This document shows, one piece after another, positions 17,347 through 28,396 of a stretch of DNA of 64,000 nt; positions within the stretch are counted from its first letter, which is position 1; each line of letters begins with the position of its first letter. This DNA comes from Xylanimonas allomyrinae (GTDB taxonomy: Bacteria > Actinomycetota > Actinomycetes > Actinomycetales > Cellulomonadaceae). The notes beneath the pieces are model-generated. The model saw nothing but the letters and a program-made list of their open reading frames with translations, was not told the origin of the DNA and ran no database searches. The stretch is from assembly GCF_004135345.1 (NCBI RefSeq), contig NZ_CP035495.1, positions 2,480,001 through 2,544,000 on the forward strand, read 5' to 3'. Both the position numbers and the translations under genes were made by a program.

Positions 17347-17775
17347 TCAGTTCCGTACGAGGCCCCAGGTGCTGCGGTTGCTCTCCCAGGTCAGCGCGCC
17401 ACCGACGTCGCCCCGCGGGCACCAGCGATGGCCGTCGTGCTCGTCCGGGCTTGTCGTCACCGCTACCGGGGACCGCAGGTGGACGACGAACAACGTCTTG
17501 ACGACCTGGAGGCTGTCACTGATCGGGACGACGACGCCCTCCGCGACCTGCACGAGCGCGTCCGGCTCGAGGCGCAGGGCGGTCTCCTCCCAGACCTCTC
17601 GCACCGCGGCGTCACGTGGGCTCTCGTCCCGCTCGATCCCGCCGGTGACCGGCTGCCAGAAGCCGTCCGGTGGGAACGCCCCAGCCGCGACGTGCAGCAG
17701 CAGCACCAGATCGCTGCCCGCAAGGACCCAGCACTCGATGCTCTCTCGCGTCCGCACCGCCCTGCCCCGCCCCAT
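17347..17775 (-). CDS. NUDIX hydrolase
   Basis: A 142-residue NUDIX pyrophosphohydrolase. The Nudix box is complete: GGIERDESPRDAAVREVWEE, then T, giving G-x5-E-x7-R-E-x2-E-E. The arrangement with GFWQPVTGG just before it resembles NudB-like dihydroneopterin-triphosphate or dATP pyrophosphatases, but the substrate is not certain. The start at 17775 gives a typical short N-terminus. It is 176 bases downstream of the gamma-carbonic-anhydrase-like gene on the same strand and could be the last gene of that operon or independent. Confidence 0.88.
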   Translation of the reverse strand: MGRGRAVRTRESIECWVLAGSDLVLLLHVAAGAFPPDGFWQPVTGGIERDESPRDAAVREVWEETALRLEPDALVQVAEGVVVPISDSLQVVKTLFVVHLRSPVAVTTSPDEHDGHRWCPRGDVGGALTWESNRSTWGLVRN

Positions 17776-17951
17776 GCCGCTCGCACCCGATGCCGACCAC
17801 CCCGCTGGACGCTACAGGTGCGTGACGCAGCCGACGCCGCCCGCGCCACGCAGGGCACCGGCGTCGGAACGACCGCATTCTCCAGAGCACCACCACCGCG
17901 CGGAGCGTGCCCGGGGCACATTCCGCGAAGACGACCGGCGAAGACGCCGTC

Positions 17952-18473
17952 CTACCCGCCGACGGCCTCGCGGTGCCGCCGGGCCAGCTCCTCGTAGTGG
18001 AGGGCGTTGCTCGCCACCCGCTCGCGGCCCGCGTCGTCGAGCTCGCCGCGCACCTTCGCGGGCACGCCGACGGCGAGGTGGCCCGCCGGGATCACCTGCC
18101 CCTCGCGGACGAGCGCCCCGGCGGCGACGAACGCGCCCTCACCGATCACGGCGCCGTTGAGCAGCGTGGCTCCCATGCCGATGAGGCTGCCGTCGCCGAC
18201 CGTGGCGCCGTGCACGATCGCGCCGTGCCCGACGCCGACGCCCGCGCCGATGTGCGTAGGGACGCCCTCGTCGGTGTGGACGACGCAGTTGTCCTGAAGG
18301 TTGGAGCCCTCGCCGAGCACGATCTCGTCGAGGTCGGCGCGCAGCACCGCACCGTAGAAGACGCTTGCGCGCGGTCCGATCGTGACCCGCCCGACGACGG
18401 TTGCCGTCGGGGCGAGCCACGCCGTCGGGTGGATCTGCGGGGTGTGACCGCCAAAGGAAAGCACCGTTGCCAT
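17952..18473 (-). CDS. gamma-carbonic-anhydrase-like (PaaY/YrdA family) hexapeptide-repeat protein
   Basis: A 173-residue left-handed beta-helix protein with hexapeptide repeats (VVGRVTIGPRASVFYGAVLR and on) and the three conserved zinc-ligand histidines in NCVVHTDEG and GVGHGAIVHGATVG. Family members are zinc proteins with weak carbonic anhydrase or thioesterase activity; actual function here is unknown. It follows the third LLM gene with a 10-base gap and so closes the long sulfur-type operon, a position that argues against a simple housekeeping role. Confidence 0.88.
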   Translation of the reverse strand: MATVLSFGGHTPQIHPTAWLAPTATVVGRVTIGPRASVFYGAVLRADLDEIVLGEGSNLQDNCVVHTDEGVPTHIGAGVGVGHGAIVHGATVGDGSLIGMGATLLNGAVIGEGAFVAAGALVREGQVIPAGHLAVGVPAKVRGELDDAGRERVASNALHYEELARRHREAVGG

Positions 18474-18483
18474 GTGCCGGACC

Positions 18484-19614
18484 CTACCGGGACGCGCTCC
18501 CGGCGGTCGCGGGCACCAGGGCGGTGAAGCCCTTCGCCCGCCGCTCGTCCGCCGTCGTCCACAGGTCCGTCGTCACCTCGGCCTGGACCACGGGGATCAC
18601 CTCCTGCGCGAACCTGCGCAGCACGTCCTCCTGCTGCGCGGGCGGCAGGAGGTGGTTGACGGACACCGACTGGAGCACGTGGCCGAAGCTCCGGTGGTAG
18701 TCGAGGATCTTCTCCGCGACCCGCTCCGGGGACCCGACCAGGGCGGGGCCGCGCTCGACGGCCTCCTCGATCGTCTCGAAGCTCAGCGCCTTGCCGACGT
18801 GCGTCGCCGGGTCGTACCCGCGCCGGCGCATCGACGCGACCTGCGCCTCGTACAGCGGCCGGTACTCCTCGACCGCCTGCTCGGTGGTGTCCGCGAGGAA
18901 CAGCCCGCCCGACCCGGAACCCACGAACCCGTATCGCGCGTCGTGCCCGTGGGCGGCGTACTGCTCGCGGTAATGCTCGAGCAGCACCTGGTAGTTCTCA
19001 CGCGGCTGCAACGCGTTGGCGGTGATGACGGGGTCGCCGTGCTTGGCGGCCAGCTCGACCGCGAACCGCGACGTCGCCGAGCCGTGCCAGATGCGGAACG
19101 GCCCGGCGAACGGTCGCGGCAGCGTGGTCGCGTGCTCCAGGCGGTGCCGGTGGCGGCCCTCCCAGGTCACGTCCTCCTGCGAGAGCAGCAGGCGCAGCAG
19201 CTCGTAGTTCTCCTCCAGGTACTCGTACTGCTTGGTGATGTCGAGGCCGAGCAGCGGGTACTGGAGGTCCTCGTTGCCCTTGCCGATCGTGATCTCCAGG
19301 CGGCCGCGCGAGAGCTGGTCGACCGTGGCGAGGTCCTCAGCGACGCGGATCGGGTCGAGCAGCGAGAGCACCGTGACGCCCGTGCTCAGCAGGATCCGGT
19401 GGGTCGCCTGGGCGACCGCACCGAGGATCACCGTCGGCGCCGACGACAGCACGTCGCCCGCGTGCCGCTCCCCCACCGCGAACGAGTCGAACCCGAGCTC
19501 CTCGGCGAGCACCGCGTGCTGGACCACGCGCTCCAGGCGGTCCGACGGCGGCACGGCCTCGCCCGTGACCGGGTGCGGCGGGTTGAACACGATGTCCAGG
19601 AGCTGGAAGCGCAT
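18484..19614 (-). CDS. LLM class FMN-dependent monooxygenase (CE1758-like)
   Basis: A 376-residue LLM enzyme with strong family sequence: LAEELGFDSFAVGERHAGDV near the start, ILLSTGVTVLSLLDPIRVAE, and LATVDQLSRGRLEITIGKGN (about residues 75-120). It resembles the corynebacterial CE1758 group, whose substrate is unknown. The ATG at 19614 shares a base with the stop of a 29-codon mini-ORF, and the gamma-CA gene follows after 10 bases, so it is embedded in the sulfur-type operon. The likely electron donors are the flavin reductases encoded at 10.1-11.2 kb. Confidence 0.9.
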   Translation of the reverse strand: MRFQLLDIVFNPPHPVTGEAVPPSDRLERVVQHAVLAEELGFDSFAVGERHAGDVLSSAPTVILGAVAQATHRILLSTGVTVLSLLDPIRVAEDLATVDQLSRGRLEITIGKGNEDLQYPLLGLDITKQYEYLEENYELLRLLLSQEDVTWEGRHRHRLEHATTLPRPFAGPFRIWHGSATSRFAVELAAKHGDPVITANALQPRENYQVLLEHYREQYAAHGHDARYGFVGSGSGGLFLADTTEQAVEEYRPLYEAQVASMRRRGYDPATHVGKALSFETIEEAVERGPALVGSPERVAEKILDYHRSFGHVLQSVSVNHLLPPAQQEDVLRRFAQEVIPVVQAEVTTDLWTTADERRAKGFTALVPATAGSASR

Positions 19615-19703
19615 CAGGCGTCCCTCCCCTCGTGCACGGCCGCTCCCGCGGCGTCGCGTCTGCCAGTCCTCGTGGTGGCGGTCGTCAGGAAGTCGACGGG
19701 CAC
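19614..19703 (-). CDS. 29-residue mini-ORF upstream of the LLM gene
   Basis: Begins GTG at 19703 after an AAGGAGAAC site, starts VPVDFLTTATTRTGRR and ends HEGRDA with a TGA that overlaps the next ATG (TGATG). The good ribosome site and the coupling suggest it is translated. I do not recognise it; it may only serve to couple translation of the LLM gene. No cysteines, so it is not a Cys-sensing leader. Confidence 0.4.
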   Translation of the reverse strand: MPVDFLTTATTRTGRRDAAGAAVHEGRDA

Positions 19704-19759
19704 GGCTCTCTGTTCTCCTTCGGGTGCGGTTCAGGGGGTAGGCCGGGTGCTGCTTGCGG

Positions 19760-20098
19760 TCAGGCGCCGTCGGCGGCGAGCAGGCCGGCGTCCTTCCAGG
19801 CGCCGAATCCGCCGTCGACGTGCGAGACGTCGGTGTACCCGCGGGCCGCGAGCGCCTCGGCGACGGGTCCGGAGCCGTTGATCGACCCGCACACGACGAC
19901 GACGGGCGTGTCGTGCGCGACCGCGGGCGCGGCGGCCGGGCCGAACAGTGCGTCGAGGTCGTCGCGGTCGGCGATCGTCGCGCCGGGGATCTCGCCGGTC
20001 GACGCGCGCAGGGCGGCCGAGCGGACGTCGATCAGCAGGGCGCCGTCGGCGACCTTGGCGCCGGCGTCGGCGGCGGTCTGGAGCTCGGGGCTGGTCAC
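19760..20098 (-). CDS. rhodanese-like protein
   Basis: A 112-residue single rhodanese domain: GALLIDVRSAALRASTGEIP, then VVVVCGSINGSGPVAEALAA and the terminal GGFGAWKDAGL. Rhodaneses carry a persulfide on an active-site Cys, here Cys70. The active-site loop CGSINGSG departs from the usual C-x-x-G-x-R-S: the Gly and Arg are replaced by Ile and Gly, so activity may differ. The GTG at 20098 is preceded by AGGAGG. It lies between two LLM genes and could accept or move sulfur released by them. Confidence 0.85.
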   Translation of the reverse strand: MTSPELQTAADAGAKVADGALLIDVRSAALRASTGEIPGATIADRDDLDALFGPAAAPAVAHDTPVVVVCGSINGSGPVAEALAARGYTDVSHVDGGFGAWKDAGLLAADGA

Positions 20099-20128
20099 GT
20101 GGTCCTCCTGGGGTTGTGGGAGTGGGTT

Positions 20129-21361
20129 CTAACCGGCGAACGCGGCCGCTTGTTCCGTGCGCGGGGCGCGGTCGGCGCCCGCGCCGGCCCATGCCTGGGC
20201 CAGCAGCGCGTACGAACGGCGGGCGTCGGCGGGGTCGTGGGTCGCGGTGGTGACGAGCAGCTCGTCGGCGCCGGTGACGCGCTGGAGCGTCGCCAGGCGC
20301 TCGACGGCGGTGGCCGGGTCGCCGACGATGCGCGTGTCGACGCGGTCGGCGACGACGGCGCGCTCCGGTTCGGTGCGCTCGGTCCACGGCGTCGCGTCCT
20401 GGGGGCGCGGGTAGGCGATCGCGCCGTCGGCTCCGCGACGGATCGAGGCGACCCAGTCGGCGAAGGGGGCGGCGAGGTCGTGCGCGCGCTGGGTGGTCTC
20501 GGCGACCAGGACGTCGGCGGACACGACGACGTACGGCTCGGCGAGCACGCCGGGACGGAACGCGGCACGGTAGGCCGCCACCGTGTCGAGCGTGGTGTGG
20601 GGGCTGACGTGGAAGTTCGCGGCGATCGGCAGGCCGAGCCGGCCCGCGACGCGCGCGGACTCCCCGCCTGAGGACGCGAGCACGAACAGGTCGAAAGCCG
20701 CGTCCTGGACGGGCGGCGACACGTAGTGGTGGCCGGCGTCGTCGGTGAACGTCCCGGCCCGCAGCCCCAGCACGAGCTCGAGCTCGGCCTGGAAGCTCGC
20801 GGGGGCGCGCGACGCCCCGACGACGGCGGCCTGCGCGAGGAATCGCTCACGCAGCGCGGAGTCGTTGAGCGTCGGGGGTGCGGCGGGCACGTAGAGGCCG
20901 TCGACGACGCGCGGCCCGGCCTCGCGGGGTGCCGGGCGGTCGGCGGGCCTGGGGGCGTCGGCCTGCGGGGCCTCCCCTGCCTTGTGCCGTGCCGCGCGGT
21001 CGCCGGTCGGCGGGGTGAACGCCCGGCCCAGGCCGAGGTCGACGCGCCCGGGGTGGAGCGCCGCGATCGTGCCGAACTGCTCGGCGGCGACGAGCGGGCT
21101 CGTGGTGCTCAGCAGCACCGCCCCGGATCCGACGCGGATGCGTTCGGTGCGTGCGGCCGCGGCCGCGGCGAGCACGGCCGGTGACGCCGACGCGACGCCG
21201 GGCGACAGGTGGTGCTCGGCGTACCAGACCCGGCGGTAGCCGAGGCGGTCGAGGTCGACGGCGAGCGAGACGGCGTCGCGCACGGCCTGTGCGCCCGTGC
21301 CGCCGTCGGGCACGAGGGCGAGGTCGAGGACGGAGAGCGGGACCCGGGTCGGGACGGTCAT
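20129..21361 (-). CDS. LLM class FMN-dependent monooxygenase (MsnO8-like)
   Basis: A 410-residue LLM enzyme starting VPLSVLDLALVPDGGTGAQA and carrying RRVWYAEHHLSPGVASASPA and VGSGAVLLSTTSPLVAAEQF, the pattern of the MsnO8 group. An Ala/Pro/Arg-rich insert lies around residues 120-150. The ATG at 21361 has GGAGCTCACC upstream. It follows the family-3 binding protein gene by 96 bases in the same operon. Substrate unknown; the context suggests an oxidised or reduced organosulfur compound imported by the adjacent ABC systems. Confidence 0.9.
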   Translation of the reverse strand: MTVPTRVPLSVLDLALVPDGGTGAQAVRDAVSLAVDLDRLGYRRVWYAEHHLSPGVASASPAVLAAAAAARTERIRVGSGAVLLSTTSPLVAAEQFGTIAALHPGRVDLGLGRAFTPPTGDRAARHKAGEAPQADAPRPADRPAPREAGPRVVDGLYVPAAPPTLNDSALRERFLAQAAVVGASRAPASFQAELELVLGLRAGTFTDDAGHHYVSPPVQDAAFDLFVLASSGGESARVAGRLGLPIAANFHVSPHTTLDTVAAYRAAFRPGVLAEPYVVVSADVLVAETTQRAHDLAAPFADWVASIRRGADGAIAYPRPQDATPWTERTEPERAVVADRVDTRIVGDPATAVERLATLQRVTGADELLVTTATHDPADARRSYALLAQAWAGAGADRAPRTEQAAAFAG

Positions 21362-21457
21362 GGTGAGCTCCGAGGGTGACGGTGGGCCGGCCGGTGGCGG
21401 CGCCGCGGGGCGACGCCACCGGACGGGGTGGCGGGTGCGGGGCGGGACGCGGGCGCG

Positions 21458-22462
21458 TCAGCTCGTCTTGGGCAGGCCGGGCGGGTTGGTCTCGGGCTGC
21501 TCGATGGCCTCGGCCTCCAGGCCCCACCGCTGGAGCACCTTGGCGTAGGAGCCGTCGTCGAACGCGCCCTGGAGCGCGGCCGTGACGGCCGGCGCGAGGT
21601 CGTTGCCCTTGAGGGTCGCGACGGCGATCTGCGCCTTGTCGGGCCACCCACCGTTGAGCGTTCCGACGACGGCGAAGTCCTGCGGGGAGACCTTGGCCTT
21701 GTACGACGCCGACGCGTTGGGGCCGAACGACGCGTCGATGCGGCCCGACTGCAGGGCGAGGGTCGTGTCGCTGTCGTTGTCGAAGTACTCGACCTTGACG
21801 GGGGCCAGTCCCGCCTTCGTGTTCTCCTCGTCCCAGGCGAGCAGGATCTTCTCCTGGTTGGTGCCCGAGCCGACGGCGACCGTGAGCCCGGCGATGTCCT
21901 GAGGCTCGGTGATCGTCGTGTCCGCGAGCTTGCCGCCCGCCTTCACGAGCCAGCCCAGCTCGTCGTTGCGGTAGGAGGAGAAGTCGTACAGCTCCTTGCG
22001 CTCCTCGGTCACGGTGACGTTGGTGATGACGGCGTCGACGTCGCCGGACTGCACGGCCAGCGGCCAGTCGGCCCACGCCTTGACGTCGAGCTCGAGCTTC
22101 TTGCCGAGGGCGTCGGCGACGAGCTGGGCGATGTCCGTCTCGTTCCCGATCGGGGTCTTCTCGTCGTCGGCGAGGAACACCAGGGGTGGGGCGCCCGTGG
22201 CGCTCACGGCGACCTTGAGGGTGTCCGTGTCGGCGAAGGCCGGCGGGAGGAGCGCGATCGCCTCCGGGTTCGCAGGGGTGTGGATCCGGTCCTGATGCGG
22301 GGAGGTGCTCACCTCGAGCCCGGCGGCCTGTGCGGCGTGCTGCAGGTCGTCGGACTCCGCGGCGCCGGACGTGCCGCCGCAGGCGGCAAGGAGTGCGACG
22401 ACGGGTCCTGCTGCGAGCGCGGCGAGCGCGGCGCGGGGGCGCCGGCGGGCGATGGAAGTCAT
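21458..22462 (-). CDS. ABC transporter substrate-binding lipoprotein, family 3
   Basis: A 334-residue periplasmic-binding-type lipoprotein: signal sequence with lipobox LLAACGG (Cys near residue 28), then a family-3 fold (TLKVAVSATGAPPLVF, DIAQLVADALGKKLEL, GDVDAVITNVTVTEERKELY, DIAGLTVAVGSGTNQEKIL). Family 3 usually binds amino acids such as cystine; with LLM enzymes around it a sulfur amino acid or related compound is plausible but inferred. It ends the family-3 importer set (permease, ATPase, binding protein). The apparent open frame that joins it to the ATPase upstream results from the ATPase frameshift. Confidence 0.9.
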   Translation of the reverse strand: MTSIARRRPRAALAALAAGPVVALLAACGGTSGAAESDDLQHAAQAAGLEVSTSPHQDRIHTPANPEAIALLPPAFADTDTLKVAVSATGAPPLVFLADDEKTPIGNETDIAQLVADALGKKLELDVKAWADWPLAVQSGDVDAVITNVTVTEERKELYDFSSYRNDELGWLVKAGGKLADTTITEPQDIAGLTVAVGSGTNQEKILLAWDEENTKAGLAPVKVEYFDNDSDTTLALQSGRIDASFGPNASASYKAKVSPQDFAVVGTLNGGWPDKAQIAVATLKGNDLAPAVTAALQGAFDDGSYAKVLQRWGLEAEAIEQPETNPPGLPKTS

Positions 22463-22529
22463 GGGTGCCTCTCGTGGTAGGCGGGTGGTCGGTGGCTGGG
22501 AGCTGTGGCTGGGGGGTCTAGGGCAGGGG

Positions 22530-23352
22530 CTACAGGACCTTGGCGAGGAACGCCCTGGTCCGCTCGTGGCGGGGGTTGCCGAGCACCTGCTCGGGCGGTC
22601 CTTGCTCGACGACGCGGCCGGCGTCCATGAACACGACGGTGTCGGCGACCTCGCGCGCGAAGCCGATCTCGTGCGTGACGACGACGAGCGTGGTGCCGCC
22701 GTGCGCGAGGTCGCGGATGACGTCGAGCACCTCGCCGACGAGCTCGGGATCGAGCGCCGACGTCGGCTCGTCGAACAGCAGCACCGAGGGCCGCATCGCG
22801 AGGGCGCGGGCGATCGCCACACGCTGCTGCTGCCCCCGGAGAGCTGCCGGGGGCGCGCGTCGGCCTTGTCCGCCAGCCCGACGCGGGCGAGCAGCTCGCG
22901 CGCCTCGGGCTCGACCTCGGCGCGGCGCCGGCCCTGCGCCGAGACGGGCGCCTCGACGACGTTCTCGAGCGCGGTCAGGTGCGGGAAGAGGTTGAACGAC
23001 TGGAACACGAACCCGATCCGGGTGCGCTGCCGCAGCACCTCGCGCTCCTTGAGCTCGCGCAGCACCTCCCCGCGCCGCGTGGCACGGCGCGCGTAGCCGA
23101 CCAGGTCGCCGTCGAGCTCGACGAACCCGGCGTCGACCTTCTCCAGGTGGTTGACCAGGCGCAGCAGCGTCGACTTGCCCGACCCGGACGGTCCGAGGAT
23201 CACGGTCACCTCACCCGGGCGGACCTCCAGGTCCACGGCGTGCAGCACCTCGAGGGTGCCGTATGACTTGCGCACGCCGTGCAGTCGCAGGTGGCCGCCC
23301 GCGGGGTCGCAGTTGTGTTCACAGTCGTGCTCGCCGTCGTGTTCGCGCTCAT
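22530..23352 (-). pseudogene. polar amino-acid-type ABC transporter ATPase, frameshifted
   Basis: Energises the family-3 importer. The Walker A GPSGSGKS and Q-loop [13 protein letters not shown] are in one frame up to LSGG. The signature then breaks, because one base is missing in the C5 run 22833-22837. In the other frame the protein resumes as [30 protein letters not shown] (Walker B) and VVVTHEIGF, ending at 22530. A second shift is likely near 23303-23306: the ATG at 23352 that overlaps the permease stop is out of frame with the ATPase, and no ATG or GTG exists in the ATPase frame before 23275, which would cut the first strand. Both breaks are one-base losses in G/C runs, so sequencing error is the simplest reading. 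Confidence 0.8.
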
Positions 23353-24377
23353 CGTTGTGCTCCGTCGAGGGCCGGGGTCGTGGCCGCGGTGCGGGTCAGG
23401 TGCCCGCGTGCACGCAGGGCGCGCACGAGCCGCTGCCGGGGAGTGGGTGGCACGGTGCGCAGCGCGCCGCGGGCGTAGTGCCGTTCGAGGTAGTACTGCG
23501 CGACGGTCAGCACCGTGGTGATGACCAGGTACCAGATGCCCGCGACCAGCAGCAGCGGGACGACGCGCTGGTTGCGGCCGTAGATGATGCCCACCGTGTA
23601 GAACAGCTCGCCGTAGGCCAGGACGTAGACGACCGAGGTGCCCTTGACGAGGCCGATCATCTCGTTGACCGACGTCGGCACGATGGTGCGCATGGCCTGT
23701 GGCAGCACGATGGCCCACTGCTGGCGCCAGCGCGGGATGCCGAGCGACGCGGCGGCCTCCTGCTGGCCCTGGTCGACGCCGAGGATGCCCGCGCGCACGA
23801 TCTCTGCGCTGTAGGCGGCCTGCGACAGCCCCAGGCCCAGCACCGCGGCGCCGAACTTGTCGACGATGTCGAGCGTGTCGAACGAGGCGAAGCCGGGCCC
23901 GAACGGGATGCCGACGCTCAGCTCGGGGTACAGGTAGGCCAGGTTGTACCAGAGCAGAAGCTGCAGGATCAGCGGCACCGAGCGGAACACCCACATGTAG
24001 GCCCAGGCGACGGACTGGAGCAGCGGCGAACGCGACAAGCGCATGAGCGCGAGCACCGTGCCGAGCCCGAACCCGATGACGATCGAGGCCGCGGCGAGCC
24101 GGATCGTGCCCCACAGCCCGTCGAGGACCGACGGCCAGGTCAGGTACTGCGCGACGACGTCCCACTCCCAGTGGTCGTTCGTCACGAGCGAGCTGACCAC
24201 CATGGCGAGCAGGACGGCCACGACACCGGTCGCCGCCCATCGTGCGGGGTGCCGCGCGGGCACCACGCGCAGGCCCGCGTACGACGGCGCGGCCGACGGG
24301 CTCGCGTCGGCACCTGCCGAATGATCGGCCGACGGCGGAGCGACCACCCGCGCCGTGGGCAGGGCCGTGGCGCTCAT
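23349..24377 (-). CDS. polar amino-acid-type ABC transporter permease
   Basis: A 342-residue His/Glu/Gln/Arg/opine-family permease. After a ~60-residue cytoplasmic N-terminal extension come the first membrane helix, LWGTIRLAAASIVIGFGLGT and the coupling loop EAAASLGIPRWRQQWAIVLP with the EAA motif. Four to five membrane helices are seen. It overlaps the DUF1684 stop by ATGA at one end and the ATPase start ATG at the other, so the importer genes are translationally coupled. Length is longer than typical (~220-280) because of both termini. Confidence 0.92.
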   Translation of the reverse strand: MSATALPTARVVAPPSADHSAGADASPSAAPSYAGLRVVPARHPARWAATGVVAVLLAMVVSSLVTNDHWEWDVVAQYLTWPSVLDGLWGTIRLAAASIVIGFGLGTVLALMRLSRSPLLQSVAWAYMWVFRSVPLILQLLLWYNLAYLYPELSVGIPFGPGFASFDTLDIVDKFGAAVLGLGLSQAAYSAEIVRAGILGVDQGQQEAAASLGIPRWRQQWAIVLPQAMRTIVPTSVNEMIGLVKGTSVVYVLAYGELFYTVGIIYGRNQRVVPLLLVAGIWYLVITTVLTVAQYYLERHYARGALRTVPPTPRQRLVRALRARGHLTRTAATTPALDGAQR

Positions 24378-25352
24378 CGGGGCGCCTTCTCCCCCGCCGG
24401 CACCGCGAACGGCACGTGGTTGCCCGGCGCCGGGGCGGGGCACGTGCCGTGCTCGGTGAACGCGAACGGCAGGTTGCGGGCCTCGTTGAAGTCGACGCGC
24501 ACCGTGCCCGACCCACCGGGGGCGAGCGTGCCCGGCAGGTCGACGGCGAGGATGCGCCACGGCGCCACGCCAGGGGTCTCGTCGGAGAACAGGATCGAGG
24601 CCCGGTCACCCGTGCCGGTCAGCAGCAAGGTCACGGCGTGGCCGGCGTGCGCGAGGTCGACCTCGCCGATCACCTGGACGTGATGGAGCAGGCCGGGGCG
24701 GGCCGCCCCCACGACGATCTCGCGCGGCTCCGCGTACTGGCGCACGCGCCCGTCGAGCACCCACGCCGGGTCGAACGGGAACGTCGGCACGCCCGCGAAG
24801 TCCGCGCGCGCCGGGGCGTGCGGGTCGCGCAACCGGATCGCGTAGCGGCCCGTGCGCTGCACGACCTCCACGGCCACCACCGCGGTCTCGCCCCCGCCCC
24901 CTCGGGCAGCGGGGCCCGGCCTGCGGGCAGGTACGACCCGAGCACCACCGACCCGCCCTCGGGCACGACGACGTCACCGGACCCGCGGGCGAGACGCTCG
25001 CCCACGAGGCCACCAGCCCCAGGCGCGGCGGCACCGGGCCCCGACGCGAGGCGGTCGCCGGCGAGCGCGGAGGGGACGTCCTCCCGCGCTTGGGCGGCAT
25101 GCCCGACGAACACGGCGTCGGCGGCGCGACCAGCGGCGGCGTCGGCGGCGCGACCGGCGGCGGGACCCGCGCCGTCGGCGGGCCGCACGTGCGCCCCGGC
25201 GGCGTCGGCCCACCACAGGCCGGGCACGCCGGGCAGCGCGGCGGGCTCGGCGGGCAGCCAGTGGAACGCGACGACCGACAGCCAGCCGTGCGGCGCGGCC
25301 AGGGCGCGCTCACGCTCCGCCTGCCGCGCGGGCCTGTCCAGGATCTGCGTGC

Positions 25353-25356
<4 letters not shown>
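24374..25356 (-). pseudogene. DUF1684-domain protein, frameshifted
   Basis: DUF1684 proteins are of unknown function. The first frame (ATG 25356) reads MSTQILDRPARQAERERALA then GWLSVVAFHWLPAEP, the conserved opening, to about 24905. After one missing base in the C5 runs at 24891-24901 it continues as TAVVAVEVVQRTGRYAIRL, RDPHAPARADFAG, PTFPFDPAWVL and the end of the family, ARNLPFAFTEHGTCPAPAPG. An Ala/Gly-rich insert lies near residues 60-95. Both ends overlap neighbours by ATGA, between the two ABC systems. The well-kept second half argues against real decay. Its constant place in a sulfur-type operon is the best clue to function. Confidence 0.78.
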
Positions 25357-27493
<2,137 letters not shown>

Positions 27494-27497
<4 letters not shown>

Positions 27498-28396
27498 CGC
27501 ACGGGCCTCCGGTCGTGGGAGAAGGCGCGCCCGAGGCGTCCCACGGCGACCACGAGGGCCGCGATGACGACGCCGGGCAGGGTCGAGTACCACCAGGCGG
27601 TGGCGAGGTAGTTGCGCCCCTCGGCGACGAGCGAGCCCCACTCGGGTGCGGGCGGCGCGGCACCGAAGCCGAGAAAGCTGAGCGCGGAGACGGCCAGCAC
27701 GACGGCCCCGAGCTCGACGGCGGCGAGCACGAGCACCGGCCCGGCCGCGCCCGGCAGCACGTGCCGCAGCACGACGGCGGTCTCGCGCACCCCGGCCAGT
27801 CGTGCCGCCTCGACGTACGTCGCACCGCGCACGCGCAGCACCTCGACGCGCATGACGCGCGCGAACGTCGCGACGGTGGCCACGCCGACGGCGACGGCGA
27901 CCTTGACGGTGCCGAAACCGAGCGCGGTCACGACGGCCAGCGACAGCAGCAGGCCGGGGATCGCGAGCAGCACGTCCGACGCCCGCATGACGACGGTGTC
28001 GACCCACCCGCCCACGAACCCGGCCACCAGGCCGAGCGCACCGCCGACGAGCAGCGCGATCGCGATCGCGATGAGCGCCGCCTGCAACGACAGGCCGGTG
28101 CCGTGCACGGTCCGGGAGAACAGGTCGCGGCCGAGGTGGTCGGTGCCGAACCAGTGGGCGGCGCTCGGGCCCTGGAGCTTGTCGGCCGGGACTCCCGTGA
28201 CGGGGTCCTGGTGGGCGAACACCCCGGGCAGCACGGCCCACGCGAGGATCACCAGCACGACGGCGAGGGCGAGGAGCGCGCCGGGCCGCAGCAGCGGGTG
28301 GCGCACCGCCCGCACGCGCTGCGCCGTCGGGTCGGCGAGGGCCGCGGCCGCGCCGGGTCGGTGGCCGGGGATGCGTGAGGCGGACAGCAGGCTCAT
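27494..28396 (-). CDS. family-5 ABC importer permease (DppC-type)
   Basis: A 300-residue permease of the DppC type: N-terminal helix, then HWFGTDHLGRDLFSRTVHGT, the conserved periplasmic motif, and a coupling loop VEAARLAGVRETAVVLRHVL, with about six membrane helices. Pairs with the DppB-type permease encoded just upstream. The ATG at 28396 overlaps that gene's stop, and its own stop overlaps the ATPase start. Substrates of this importer family are oligopeptides, nickel, glutathione or opines; the sulfur-type context favours a sulfur-containing solute. Confidence 0.94.

Noticed and set aside
21458-23275. A continuous frame suggesting an ABC ATPase fused to a binding protein
   Set aside because: After LSGG it leaves the ATPase frame and meets the lipoprotein start by chance; the true ATPase end is at 22530.
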